Source: Nocardiopsis sp. YSL2
GTDB lineage: Bacteria; Actinomycetota; Actinomycetes; Streptosporangiales; Streptosporangiaceae
Assembly (NCBI RefSeq): GCF_030555055.1
Contig: NZ_JAMOAO010000001.1
Span: forward strand, 5,642,001-5,706,000
DNA: 64,000 bases
Reading direction: 5' to 3'
The translations under genes and the position numbers were made by a program. Within the stretch, counting starts at the first letter, position 1. Every line of letters begins with the position of its first letter. The notes below the pieces were generated by a model that saw only the letters and a program-made list of their open reading frames with translations, had not been told where the DNA came from and searched no databases. Positions 33,402 through 41,286 of this stretch are shown in pieces.

Positions 33402-34172
33402 TCAGCGGTCCCGGCGTGCCTCCTGGCGGTCGGCGTTGGCGGCGAAGGCCTCGCGCAGGAAGGTGCTCAGCCCCTGGGCGTGGGCGTCGACGGTGGCGGT
33501 GAAGCGCTCGTCGGAGGCGTACAGCTCCCCGAGGCCGCGGTGGATCTCGGTGGTGCAATCGTAGAACCAGAGGGTGATGTGCGCGCGGTGCCGCTCGGCC
33601 AGGTCCATGGCGGCCTGGCCGTCGGCGGGCGCGCCCTCGGCCAGGAGTCCGGCCAGGGCGCGGTAGATCTCGTCGGCCTCGGCGTTGTGCCGGTCCCAGT
33701 CGGCTTTGGTGTAGGAGCCCGCGCGGCGCTGGGACTCGGCGAAGGCGTCGCCGCCCCAGCGCCGACGCGCCTCCTCGGCGTGGGCGTCGACGTCGAAGTC
33801 GCCGAAGAGTTCGAGGCGTTCCGCGGCGGTCAGGTCGAGGTGCATGGTGTCGGCCTCCATCAGGTGTTCGAGGCCGCGTGCGATCGCGCGCAGCCGTTCG
33901 ATGCGCTGGGTCACCAACGCGTGCTGGCGGGCCAGGTGGGTACGGGTGTCGGCGCCGGGGTCGTCGAGGATCTCGGCGATCCGGTCCAGTCCGAAGCCGA
34001 GTTCGCGGTAGGTGAGGATCTGCCGGAGCCGTTCCACGTCGTCGTCGCTGTAGTGGCGGTATCCCGACGCGGTGCGTCCGGCGGGCACGAGCAGTCCGAT
34101 CCGGTCGTAGTGGTGCAGTGTTCGCACGGTCTGCCCGCTCATCCGCGCGACCTCGCCGACGGTGTGTTCCAA
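33402..34172 (-). CDS. TipA-like MerR-family regulator
   Basis: A 256-aa regulator. TTG 34172 is chosen because the family starts just before TVGEVARMSGQTVRTLHHYD and a GGGGGAG precedes it by four bases. Residues 1-75 are the MerR winged helix (SGYRHYSDDDVERLRQIL). A coiled-coil dimerisation helix follows (about 80-115). Residues about 125-250 are a TipAS-type ligand-binding domain (LFGDFDVDAHAEEARRRWGG, RRAGSYTKADWDRHNAEADE, LWFYDCTTEIHRGLGELYAS). TipA proteins bind thiopeptides and other drugs and switch on their own promoter. The promoter upstream has the 19-bp spacer expected for MerR control. Confidence 0.9.
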   Translation of the reverse strand: MEHTVGEVARMSGQTVRTLHHYDRIGLLVPAGRTASGYRHYSDDDVERLRQILTYRELGFGLDRIAEILDDPGADTRTHLARQHALVTQRIERLRAIARGLEHLMEADTMHLDLTAAERLELFGDFDVDAHAEEARRRWGGDAFAESQRRAGSYTKADWDRHNAEADEIYRALAGLLAEGAPADGQAAMDLAERHRAHITLWFYDCTTEIHRGLGELYASDERFTATVDAHAQGLSTFLREAFAANADRQEARRDR

Positions 34173-34204
34173 CGGTCTCCCCCACTGGTGGTGACGTGTG
34201 TACG

Positions 34205-34235
34205 ACGCTAGAGCCTGACGCGGCGTGAGGGTCAA
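34205..34235 (-). promoter_or_regulatory. MerR-type promoter with 19-bp spacer
   Basis: On the minus strand a -35 TTGACC (34235-34230) and a -10 TAGCGT (34210-34205) are separated by exactly 19 bp. The spacer holds a near-perfect dyad, CCTCACG-CCG-CGTCAGG. MerR proteins activate such over-long promoters by twisting the DNA. The predicted start leaves a leader of about 25 bases before the TTG at 34172. Confidence 0.72.
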
Positions 34236-34288
34236 ACGGTGGTGGGCGCGGTGCACCGCCACAACCTACCGACGAGTAACATGAGGGC

Positions 34289-35101
34289 ATGAGCCTTGAC
34301 CAATCCGCCGCCGAGTTCGAGTACGACCGGGACACCCGCGTCGACAAGCGCGACGACGGCGTGTTCACCGCCGCACTCACCGACGGCTGGACCACCTTCA
34401 CCACCCACCCCAACGGCGGCTACGTCCTGGGCACCGCGCTCAACGCCCTGAGCCAGACCCTCAGCCAGCCCGATCCCCTGGTCGCCTCCGCCTTCTTCCT
34501 GCGCCCGGCCGCGCCCGGCGCCGCCGACGTGCGCACCCGGACCATTCGGGAGGGTCGCCGCACGGCCACGGGTGAGACCGTCCTGGAGCAGGGCGGCAAG
34601 GAGATCGTGCGCGCCACCGCCACCTACGGCGACCTCTCCCCCGACCCCGGCGCCAGGGTTCTGGCCCTGGAGGGGCCGCCGCGGCTGCCCGCGCCCGAGG
34701 ACTGCCCGGTCCTGCCGGAGTTCGACAGCGCCGAGGGCGTGAGCATCGCCCAACGCGTGGACTACCGCTTCCCCGAGCGGCCCCGGTGGCTGGACGGCCA
34801 CAAGGACGGGCGGCCCCACAACGAGTTCTGGATGCGCTTCGCCGACGGCCGTGAGGCCGACACGGCCTCTCTGGCGGCCATGGTGGACTTCGCCATCCCC
34901 GCCGTCCTGGAGATCGGTGAGTTCAGCACCATCACGGTGGAGCTGACCGTGCACGTGCGCGCTCGGCCCGCTCCGGGGTGGCTGGCCTGCCGCGTGTTCA
35001 CCAAGCACGTCGCCGGCGGCCTGCACGAGGAGGACATGGAGATCTGGGACTGCCAGGGCACGCTGGTGGCCCAGGCGCGCCAGCTGGCCATGCTGCTGTG
35101 A
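34289..35101 (+). CDS. Acyl-CoA thioesterase-like double hotdog protein
   Basis: A 270-aa protein from ATG 34289. It has the double-hotdog layout of TesB/thioesterase-like superfamily proteins: first half with WTTFTTHPNGGYVLGTALNA and SAFFLRPAAPGAADVRTRTI, second half with RPHNEFWMRFADGREAD, AMVDFAIPAVLEIGEFSTIT and DMEIWDCQGTLVAQARQLAM. Members hydrolyse acyl-CoA esters; the chain preference is unknown. It diverges from the TipA-like regulator across 116 bp and could be a second target of the same operator. Confidence 0.85.
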   Translation: MSLDQSAAEFEYDRDTRVDKRDDGVFTAALTDGWTTFTTHPNGGYVLGTALNALSQTLSQPDPLVASAFFLRPAAPGAADVRTRTIREGRRTATGETVLEQGGKEIVRATATYGDLSPDPGARVLALEGPPRLPAPEDCPVLPEFDSAEGVSIAQRVDYRFPERPRWLDGHKDGRPHNEFWMRFADGREADTASLAAMVDFAIPAVLEIGEFSTITVELTVHVRARPAPGWLACRVFTKHVAGGLHEEDMEIWDCQGTLVAQARQLAMLL

Positions 35102-35121
35102 GTCCGCGCTGCTGCCGCCAT

Positions 35122-35152
35122 GGGCCCTCGACCGCGCGCCGGTCGGGGGCCC
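35122..35152. terminator. Bidirectional terminator hairpin
   Basis: A 13-bp stem (35122-35134 with 35140-35152, one G-T wobble) and a five-base loop lie between the convergent thioesterase and methyltransferase genes. Confidence 0.65.
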
Positions 35153-35204
35153 GCGGTCGTCAGGGGGCGTCCTCACGGGGCCCGGGCGCACCGACGTCCG
35201 TGGC

Positions 35205-35804
35205 CTACCGCAGGCGCCGGGCGCGCAGGACGGCGTCGTGGGTGGGTCGGGTGCCCGCCGGTGCGGGCGCGGTGCGCGGGCGGCTCTCGTCGACCAGGAC
35301 CGTCCAGTCCTCGCCCAGGTGCGCGGCGATGTCGGAGGGCGCGTAGTGGTCGGCCGGGTCGAATCCGTTCTCGTGGTGTGGCGGGTCGGTGGGGCCGTGG
35401 CCGACCACGAGCAGGGTGCCGCCGGGGGCCACCGCGGCCAGCAGGCCGTGTAGCGCGGTGTGGTCCGGCTGCTTGGGCAGCGGGAAGTACTGGATCGAGA
35501 CCAGGTCGAACGCGCGGGCGGGCGGCGGGACCGCGGTCAGGTCGGCCCGCGCCCACGCCACGCGGTCGGCCAGGTCCCCGGTCGCCTCGCGGGCGCGGGC
35601 CAGGGCGACCAGCGAGATGTCGACGGCGGTGACCAGCCATCCGTGGCGGGCCAGCCAGAGGGCGTCGGCGCCCTCGCCGCAGCCCGCGTCGAGTGCCTGG
35701 CCGGGTTCGAGGCCGGCGGCCTCGGTCACGAGCACGCCGTTGGGGGAGCCGCTGAAGAGCCGTTCGCGGCGGCCGTACTTCTCGTCCCAGTAGCGAGCGT
35801 CCAT
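35205..35804 (-). CDS. Class I SAM-dependent methyltransferase
   Basis: A 199-aa enzyme from ATG 35804. It starts MDARYWDEKYGRRERLFSG, typical of a methyltransferase subgroup often annotated as tellurite/thiopurine-like. Motif I is ALDAGCGEGADALWLARHG near 37-55; the SAM-contact VTAVDISLVALARARE follows, and ADLTAVPPPARAFDLVSIQY is motif II. LLAAVAPGGTLLVVGHGPTD ends the core. The substrate is unknown. Confidence 0.88.
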   Translation of the reverse strand: MDARYWDEKYGRRERLFSGSPNGVLVTEAAGLEPGQALDAGCGEGADALWLARHGWLVTAVDISLVALARAREATGDLADRVAWARADLTAVPPPARAFDLVSIQYFPLPKQPDHTALHGLLAAVAPGGTLLVVGHGPTDPPHHENGFDPADHYAPSDIAAHLGEDWTVLVDESRPRTAPAPAGTRPTHDAVLRARRLR

Positions 35805-35928
35805 GGTCCTCGTCCTTCGTGGCGGTTCGAGGTGATCACGCGACCACCCCTTCGACCTTCCGCCACACGTGCCTTCGGTGACAAAGTACTTTGCCGAATG
35901 AGCAAAGTGAGGGCGGGTGCGTGAGTAC

Positions 35929-36924
35929 TCAGGGCCTGCGCAGCAGTCCCAGGCCCAGGGCGGTGGCGCTGTGCAGCACGTACCGGCCCTCCTGGCGGCT
36001 CTGGACCAGGTGGGCCTCGCGGAGCACGTTCAGGTGCTTGCTCGCCGTAGCCGGGGAGACGGTGAGCCTGCGGGCCAGGCCCGTCGTGGTGCAGGTCCCG
36101 CCCTCGGCCACCATCTCCAGCAGCCGTGAGCGCGTGGACCCCAGGAGCGGCGCGAGCCCGGCGGAGCGCGGAGCCGGTCGTGCCCAGTCCAGGGTGTGTT
36201 CGATCGGGTGGACCAGTACGGGCGGGAGGCCGGGGTCGGCGAGTGCCACGGGCCTGCCCCAGCAGAAGAAGGACGGTACCAGGAGCAGGCCGCGCCCCCG
36301 CAGGTGGAGTCCGCGCTCGAAGGGGTAGTCGATCTCCAGGACGGGCCGACTCCAGCGCGCGGTGGGGCCCAGGGAGGCCAGGAGCGCTTCGGAGCCCCCC
36401 TCGCGCAGGGCGCGCGCCCGGTGCGCCAGGTCCGTGTGCACCTGGGCGCGGATCCGCGTCCAGAACGGCGCGAGCGCCGCCCGGTGGTAGGTGCGCAGGG
36501 CGCCGCCGAGCAGGCGCATGGACCCGGCCTCCCCCGAGGCCAGCCAGCCCAGTGGCGAGGGGGAGCGGGCGTGGGCGGCCAGCGTGTCCAGCTCCTCCTG
36601 GACCCGGGGCACCGGTGTGCTCAGCACGGACTCGATCCCGAGGTCGGGGTCCGGTTCGGTCGGGGTGAGGAAGTCGGGGCAGTAGTTGCCGTAGGGGGCC
36701 AGCGCCAACAGCAGCCGCAGCGCGCGTTCCCCGGGGCCGCCGTCCAGCATCGCGCGGTGCACGGCCGCGCGCCACGCGTCGAAGAACAGGGCGCCCTGCC
36801 TGTGCTGCAGCATGTGCAGGCTGTTGAGGGTCTCCCACATGGAATGGGCGGAGTCGGCCAGGCGCAGACGCATGAGGTCGTCACTGCTGAAATGAATGCG
36901 CAGGTTTGCGCTGTTTCTTGGCAT
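35929..36924 (-). CDS. ArsR-like winged-helix regulator with long N-terminal domain
   Basis: A 331-aa protein. ATG 36924 is preferred over the longer reading because GGAAAG precedes it and the protein MPRNSANLRIHFSSDDLMRL looks like a family start. Residues about 1-240 are a poorly characterised helical domain (MLQHRQGALFFDAWRAAV, HIEHTLDWARPAP-like C-terminal part). The last 80 residues form a winged helix: LLGSTRSRLLEMVAEGGTCT, then TGLARRLTVSPATASKHLNV and GRYVLHSATALGLGLLRRP. This architecture (DUF5937-type plus ArsR) is widespread in actinomycetes with unknown ligands. An A/T-rich promoter region separates it from the secreted-protein unit. Confidence 0.82.
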   Translation of the reverse strand: MPRNSANLRIHFSSDDLMRLRLADSAHSMWETLNSLHMLQHRQGALFFDAWRAAVHRAMLDGGPGERALRLLLALAPYGNYCPDFLTPTEPDPDLGIESVLSTPVPRVQEELDTLAAHARSPSPLGWLASGEAGSMRLLGGALRTYHRAALAPFWTRIRAQVHTDLAHRARALREGGSEALLASLGPTARWSRPVLEIDYPFERGLHLRGRGLLLVPSFFCWGRPVALADPGLPPVLVHPIEHTLDWARPAPRSAGLAPLLGSTRSRLLEMVAEGGTCTTTGLARRLTVSPATASKHLNVLREAHLVQSRQEGRYVLHSATALGLGLLRRP

Positions 36925-37052
36925 TTCGGACTTTCCCGCTTCCGGTGATGTTGTCGCCAGAAGGAAAACGTGTGCACGCATCTGAAAGCGAATGCTAATA
37001 ATAACCGAGAGAGCAGCGAAGGTTGAGTGGCGCCGGACAGGAAGGGAATTCG

Positions 37053-38003
37053 ATGAAAGAAGCGGTGTTCGGACACGCCATGCGCCGGGGAGCCCGAGCA
37101 GGATCCCCTCGCGCCTCCCTCGTCGTCGTGGCCCTGGCCGGCCTGCTCGTCGTCTCCTGCTCCGCAGCCCAGGAGGATCCGAACGCCCGAGCACGCGAGG
37201 TGACGGCTGAGGAGGAGAGCCTGCTGGAGAGGGCCGGCCAACTCCTGCTCAGAGAATGCATGGAAGCCCGCGGATTCGAATACCAGATCGTTTCGGACCG
37301 TGCCGTCACCGATATTGAGCAGTTCCTTTACGTCATCGACGATCCCGAATGGGCCTCCGAGCACGGCTACGGGACCGAACTTCAACGCGAGGCCGCGGAA
37401 CGGCGCGAGAACGACCCCAACGCGCGCTACTTCGAGAGCCTGCCCCCCGAGCTCCGGGCCCGGGCGCTGGTGGCCGCCAACGGGCCCGCGCCTGTCGGTT
37501 TGACGGCGACCGCCCCCGACGGCATGGAACTCACGCGCAGCGACCAGGGGTGCCAGTCGCAGGCCGACAGGGAGCTCTACGGCGATCTGGACTCCTGGTT
37601 CCAGGCCCGCACCACCGCCGACGCCCTTCCCGCGCTGCGCCACCAGCACGTGATCGACGATCCGCGCTACCAGGAGGCCGTGCGGCCCTGGGCGGACTGC
37701 ATGCGCGCCGCCGGACACGACCACGCCACACCGACCGAGCTGCGCGCCGCCCTGCCTCCCCCGCAGGACCCCCTGCCACGGCAGGAGGAGATCGGGCTCG
37801 CACAGGACGAGGCGCGGTGCGCCTTGGACTCCGGGCTGGCCCGGACCGCGGCGGCCCTGGACGAAGAGCACGGACAGCGACTGCGCGAGCGCCACAGCTC
37901 CGCGCTGGAGACACAGCGGCGTCTGCGACTGGACGCCCTGCCCCGGGCCCGCGCCCTCGTCGCCGAGGCGGAGCGGACCCCGGGCCCCGAACACCGGGGG
38001 TGA
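37053..38003 (+). CDS. Predicted lipoprotein of unknown function
   Basis: A 316-aa exported protein. ATG 37053 follows GGAAGGGA; an in-frame extension upstream is less likely. After a basic start (MRRGARAGSPR) comes a hydrophobic segment and the lipobox LAGLLVVSCSA, placing the lipid cysteine near residue 37. The mature part is acidic and helical (EEESLLERAGQLLLRECMEA) with paired cysteines and repeated R-R-E motifs, ending in HSSALETQRRLRLDALPRAR. I do not recognise the family; similar lipoproteins of actinomycetes are annotated only as hypothetical. It is followed after 41 bp by the I36-like gene, probably in one transcript. Confidence 0.78.
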   Translation: MKEAVFGHAMRRGARAGSPRASLVVVALAGLLVVSCSAAQEDPNARAREVTAEEESLLERAGQLLLRECMEARGFEYQIVSDRAVTDIEQFLYVIDDPEWASEHGYGTELQREAAERRENDPNARYFESLPPELRARALVAANGPAPVGLTATAPDGMELTRSDQGCQSQADRELYGDLDSWFQARTTADALPALRHQHVIDDPRYQEAVRPWADCMRAAGHDHATPTELRAALPPPQDPLPRQEEIGLAQDEARCALDSGLARTAAALDEEHGQRLRERHSSALETQRRLRLDALPRARALVAEAERTPGPEHRG

Positions 38004-38044
38004 GCCCCGGAGGTGTAACGCACACGGCAAGAAAGGCAGACACC

Positions 38045-38467
38045 ATGAGGACCACCCGTATGACGGCCCTGGTCGCCGCGGCGATCACCGCAGCGACCCT
38101 GTTCCACGCCCCCGCCGCCCAGGCCGAGGAGGCCCGGCCCTACACCGAGGCCGCAGCCGCCGACGGCAGGCTGTACGCCTACTACGACTACAACTACCAG
38201 CGCTACTGCGCCTCCTGGTCGGGCGACTCCAAGAACTGGGGGCGGTGCCGCAACACCACGTCCTCGCTGTGGAACAACGGCTACCCGGGCGACTACGACG
38301 ATGTGCGGGTCTACTGGGGGCTCAACCACTCCGGCGCCTACCGGGGCGTGCACAACGGTGTGGGCCTGGCCAACCTCAGCCGGTGGACCTTCGACCGCAA
38401 CACCGGGGCCGGTTCCGGCCAGTCGCTGAACAACAACATCTCCTCCCACATGTGGGTCAACCTGTGA
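38045..38467 (+). CDS. Secreted peptidase-inhibitor-like (family I36) protein
   Basis: A 140-aa exported protein from ATG 38045. The signal peptide MRTTRMTALVAAAITAATLF ends near AQA-EE. The mature part has the crystallin-like beta-gamma pattern of I36 inhibitors: LYAYYDYNYQRYCASWSGDS, GRCRNTTSSLWNNGYPGDYD and the conserved tail AGSGQSLNNNISSHMWVNL. The two cysteines (in YCASW and GRCRN) could form a disulfide. Streptomyces metalloprotease inhibitor is a related fold; whether this protein inhibits a protease is unknown, although an S8 protease is encoded elsewhere in the window. Confidence 0.85.
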   Translation: MRTTRMTALVAAAITAATLFHAPAAQAEEARPYTEAAAADGRLYAYYDYNYQRYCASWSGDSKNWGRCRNTTSSLWNNGYPGDYDDVRVYWGLNHSGAYRGVHNGVGLANLSRWTFDRNTGAGSGQSLNNNISSHMWVNL

Positions 38468-38533
38468 CCGGTGCGCCGCCCGGGGCGGGCCGGCACGGCC
38501 CGTGACCCCTGACCGGAAGGCGCGCGGGCCCTC

Positions 38534-38566
38534 GGGGCGGTGGGGACACTCCGTCCCTGCCGCCCC
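38534..38566. terminator. Terminator hairpin
   Basis: An imperfect stem (ggggcgg with ccgcccc and gggac with gtccc, two mismatches between them; 38534-38546 with 38553-38566) lies between the convergent I36-like and ABC permease genes. Confidence 0.5.
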
Positions 38567-38590
38567 AGGGCGCGGCGGGCTGTCGCGGTC

Positions 38591-39475
38591 TCAGGACCCC
38601 GCGGCGGCCCGGGACCGCACACGGCGGGGGCGTCGCCGGAGCACGCCCTGGCGGGGCGAGAACAGGTAGGCCAGCGTGAACGCGGCCGCCTGGGCGAGCA
38701 CGATCGACCCGCCCGTGGACACGTTGAGGTGGAAGCTGGCGTACACCCCGGTCACGGCCGCCAGCGCGGCCACGGCGGCGGCGATGGCCAGCATCCGCTC
38801 GAACCGGTCGGTGAGCAGGTAGGCGGTGGCGCCGGGGATGATGACCATGGCCACCACCAGGATGATGCCCACCGCCTGCAGGGCGACCACCACGGTCACC
38901 GACAGCAGACCGAGCAGCAGCGTCTCCAGCAGGCGCGGGTTGATGCCCACGGCGTGCGCGTGCACGGGGTCGAAGGCGTACAGGGTCAGGTCGCGGTGCT
39001 TGAACCAGACCACCGCCAGGACCACGGCGGCCAGGACCAGGACCTGCCAGATGTCGGCGTCGGAGACACCCAGGACGTTGCCGAAGAGGATGTGTCCCAG
39101 GTCGGTCTGGCTGGGCACCCGGGAGACCAGCACCAGCCCCAGGGCGAACATCGTTGTGAAGACCACCCCGATGACGGCGTCCTCCTTGACCCGGGAGGTG
39201 CGGTTGACCACGCCGATCAGGGCCACCGACCCGGCGCCGAAGACCAGGGCGCCCACGGCGAACGGCAGCCCGAACAGGAAGGACAGAACGACACCGGGCA
39301 GGACGGCGTGGGAGACGGCGTCGCCCATCAGCGACCAGCCCACCAGGGTCATCCAGCACGAGAGCACCGCGCACGCCACGCCCGCCACGACGCCGACCAG
39401 CAGGGCGCGCTGGACGAACTCGAACTGCAAGGGCACCGTGAACCACTCCACGATGCCGGTGATCAGGGTGTCCAC
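38591..39475 (-). CDS. Manganese/zinc ABC transporter permease (ABC-3 family)
   Basis: A 294-aa membrane protein from GTG 39475, with GGAGGAGG upstream and a 13-bp overlap with the ATPase gene. About eight or nine helices are visible. Family motifs include VGWSLMGDAVSHAVLPGVVL near 45 and VFTTMFALGLVLVSRVP; the C-terminal half carries VGIILVVAMVIIPGATAYLL. With the ATPase and binding protein it forms an importer for divalent metal. Confidence 0.92.
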   Translation of the reverse strand: MDTLITGIVEWFTVPLQFEFVQRALLVGVVAGVACAVLSCWMTLVGWSLMGDAVSHAVLPGVVLSFLFGLPFAVGALVFGAGSVALIGVVNRTSRVKEDAVIGVVFTTMFALGLVLVSRVPSQTDLGHILFGNVLGVSDADIWQVLVLAAVVLAVVWFKHRDLTLYAFDPVHAHAVGINPRLLETLLLGLLSVTVVVALQAVGIILVVAMVIIPGATAYLLTDRFERMLAIAAAVAALAAVTGVYASFHLNVSTGGSIVLAQAAAFTLAYLFSPRQGVLRRRPRRVRSRAAAGS

Positions 39476-40209
39476 GGGGTCTCCTCCTCCTGGGCCGCGA
39501 TGCCGAAGGCCGCCATGAGGGTCTCCGGGCGCAGGACCTCCTCGGGGCTGCCGCGTGCGATGACGTGGCGTTGGAGCAGGACCGCCTCGTCGCACAGGGC
39601 GGGCACCTGGGCCAGGTCGTGGGTGGAGACCAGCAGGGTGCGACCGCTGTCGCGCAGCTGGAGCAGCAGTTCGGTGATGGTGGCCTCCGAGCGCTTGTCG
39701 ACCCCGGCGAAGGGTTCGTCCAGCAGGAGTACGTCCGCCTCCTGGGCGATGGCGCGGGCGACGAAGGCGCGTTTGCGCTGGCCGCCGGAGAGCGCACCGA
39801 TCTGGCGGTCGGCCAGGTCGGTGAGGTCGGTGCGGGCCAGGGCGTGCTCGACGGCCCGGGTGTCGGCGGGGCGGGCGCGGCGCCGCAGCCCCATGTGTCC
39901 GTAGCGGCCCATCATCACCACGTCGCGGACGCGGACGGGGAAGGCCCAGTCGACCTGTTCGGCCTGGGGGACGTAGCCGACCAGGCCGCGGCGCCGTGCG
40001 GTGGTGCCGGTGTGACCGAGGATGCGCACCCGGCCCCGGTCGGTGGGAACCAGCCCGAGGATGGTCTTGAACAGGGTGGACTTTCCGGAGCCGTTGGTGC
40101 CCAGCAGGCCGCAGACGCGGCCGGGGGCGACGGTGAGTCCGACGTCGTCCAGGGCCAGGACGTCGCCGTAGCGGACGGTGGCGCCGGTGACCTCGATGGC
40201 CGCGGTCAT
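39463..40209 (-). CDS. Manganese/zinc ABC transporter ATPase
   Basis: A 248-aa ATPase from ATG 40209. Walker A is LLGTNGSGKSTLFKTILGL near 35, the Q-loop is YVPQAEQVDW, the signature IGALSGGQRKRAFVARAIAQ lies near 140-160 and Walker B is ADVLLLDEPFAGVDKR. The switch histidine is in LLVSTHDLAQVP. MMGRYGHMG is typical of the metal-importing branch. The stop codon overlaps the permease start and only one base separates it from the binding-protein gene. Confidence 0.93.
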   Translation of the reverse strand: MTAAIEVTGATVRYGDVLALDDVGLTVAPGRVCGLLGTNGSGKSTLFKTILGLVPTDRGRVRILGHTGTTARRRGLVGYVPQAEQVDWAFPVRVRDVVMMGRYGHMGLRRRARPADTRAVEHALARTDLTDLADRQIGALSGGQRKRAFVARAIAQEADVLLLDEPFAGVDKRSEATITELLLQLRDSGRTLLVSTHDLAQVPALCDEAVLLQRHVIARGSPEEVLRPETLMAAFGIAAQEEETPWTP

Positions 40210-40210
40210 C

Positions 40211-41161
40211 TCAGCCTCCCGTTCCCTCGGTGAGTCCGGCGACGATCGCCTCGGCGTCGTGGCGGAGCAGGTCGAGGTAGGTGGGGACGGGGCCGCCGCC
40301 CTCGGACAGGGAGTCGACGTAGAGGGTCTGTCCCATGGCGGCGCCGGTCTCGCGGGCCACGGCCCGCTGGGTGCCGTCGTTGACGGTGCTCTCGCAGAAC
40401 AGGGCCGGCACGTCGTTGTCGCGGACGAACTCGGTCACCGCGGCGATCTGTTGGGGGGTGGCCTCGGTCTCGGCGTTGACCGGCCACAGGTAGCGCTCGG
40501 TGAGCCCGGCGTCGCGGGCCAGGTAGGGGAAGGCGCCCTCACAGGTGACCAGGGCGCGGCGGGACTCGGGGACCGCGGCCAGTTCGGACTCCAGGTAGGC
40601 GCCGACCTCGCTGATCTCGTCCTTGTAGGCCTCGGCGGCCTCGGCGTAGTGGTCGCGGCCCTCGGGGTCGAGTTCGGTGAGGGCGTCGCGGATGTTGTCG
40701 ACGTAGACCAGGGCGTTGTCGGGCGACATCCACGCGTGGGGGTTGGGTTCTCCCTCGTACTCGCCCGAGGCGATGGGGATGGTGTCGATGCCCTCGGTCA
40801 GCAGTGCAGTGGGGGCGTCCACGCGCGCGGTGAACTGCTCGAACCAGGCCTCCAGACCCAGGCCGTTCTCCAGGATCAGGTCGGCGTCCTGGCCGCGGAC
40901 GAGGTCGTCGGGAGTGGGTTCGTAGCCGTGGATCTCGGCACCGGGCCGGGTGAGCGAGGCGACCTCGACCCGGTCGCCGGCGACGTTCTCGGCCATGTCG
41001 GCGATCACCGTGAACGTGGTCAGGACCGTGGGGCGTCCGTCGTCGTCGGCCGTGTCCGAGGCGGCTGTGGAGCAGGCCGTGCCGGCCAGGGTGAGCGCGG
41101 CCGTGGCGGCGAGCGTGGCCGACCAAGGTTTTGAAGGGGCACCATCTCTAAAGTTCGGCAC
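40211..41161 (-). CDS. Manganese-type ABC substrate-binding lipoprotein
   Basis: A 316-aa protein from GTG 41161. The lipobox LTLAGTAC puts the lipid cysteine at residue 30. The family's metal ligands are readable: His in GAEIHGYEPTPDDL, His in NPHAWMSPDNALVYVDNI, Glu in VTCEGAFPYLARDAGL and Asp in LYVDSLSEGG. Glutamate at the third position, instead of the histidine of ZnuA, is the pattern of Mn2+ binding proteins such as MntC/PsaA. No ribosome-binding site precedes the start, and a 22-bp palindrome spans it, so a leaderless, repressor-controlled transcript is likely. Confidence 0.9.
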   Translation of the reverse strand: MPNFRDGAPSKPWSATLAATAALTLAGTACSTAASDTADDDGRPTVLTTFTVIADMAENVAGDRVEVASLTRPGAEIHGYEPTPDDLVRGQDADLILENGLGLEAWFEQFTARVDAPTALLTEGIDTIPIASGEYEGEPNPHAWMSPDNALVYVDNIRDALTELDPEGRDHYAEAAEAYKDEISEVGAYLESELAAVPESRRALVTCEGAFPYLARDAGLTERYLWPVNAETEATPQQIAAVTEFVRDNDVPALFCESTVNDGTQRAVARETGAAMGQTLYVDSLSEGGGPVPTYLDLLRHDAEAIVAGLTEGTGG

Positions 41162-41171
41162 GCCTAACTTT
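41150..41171. promoter_or_regulatory. 22-bp palindrome over the start codon of the Mn-importer operon
   Basis: aaagttcggc (41150-41159) pairs with gcctaacttt (41162-41171) with one mismatch; the centre is AC. The half-site TTAGGC resembles DtxR/MntR operators. It covers the GTG start at 41161, so repressor binding would block the start of a leaderless message. The DtxR/MntR-like protein at 57 kb is a candidate regulator. Confidence 0.65.
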
Positions 41172-41286
41172 TTACCACAAGCGGTCCAAACTTACACATC
41201 GCGGGCGTGTCCGGACCTGGCCGGTCGAGGGGCGGTGCTAGGCGTGCTTCGGGGGTACCCGCCCCGTCGGCGCTCGCGGGCGCGGT

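Noticed and set aside
36621..38030. A 469-aa minus-strand frame opposite the lipoprotein gene
   Set aside because: It lacks any domain, crosses the ArsR-like gene start and is opposed by a frame with a signal peptide and lipobox.
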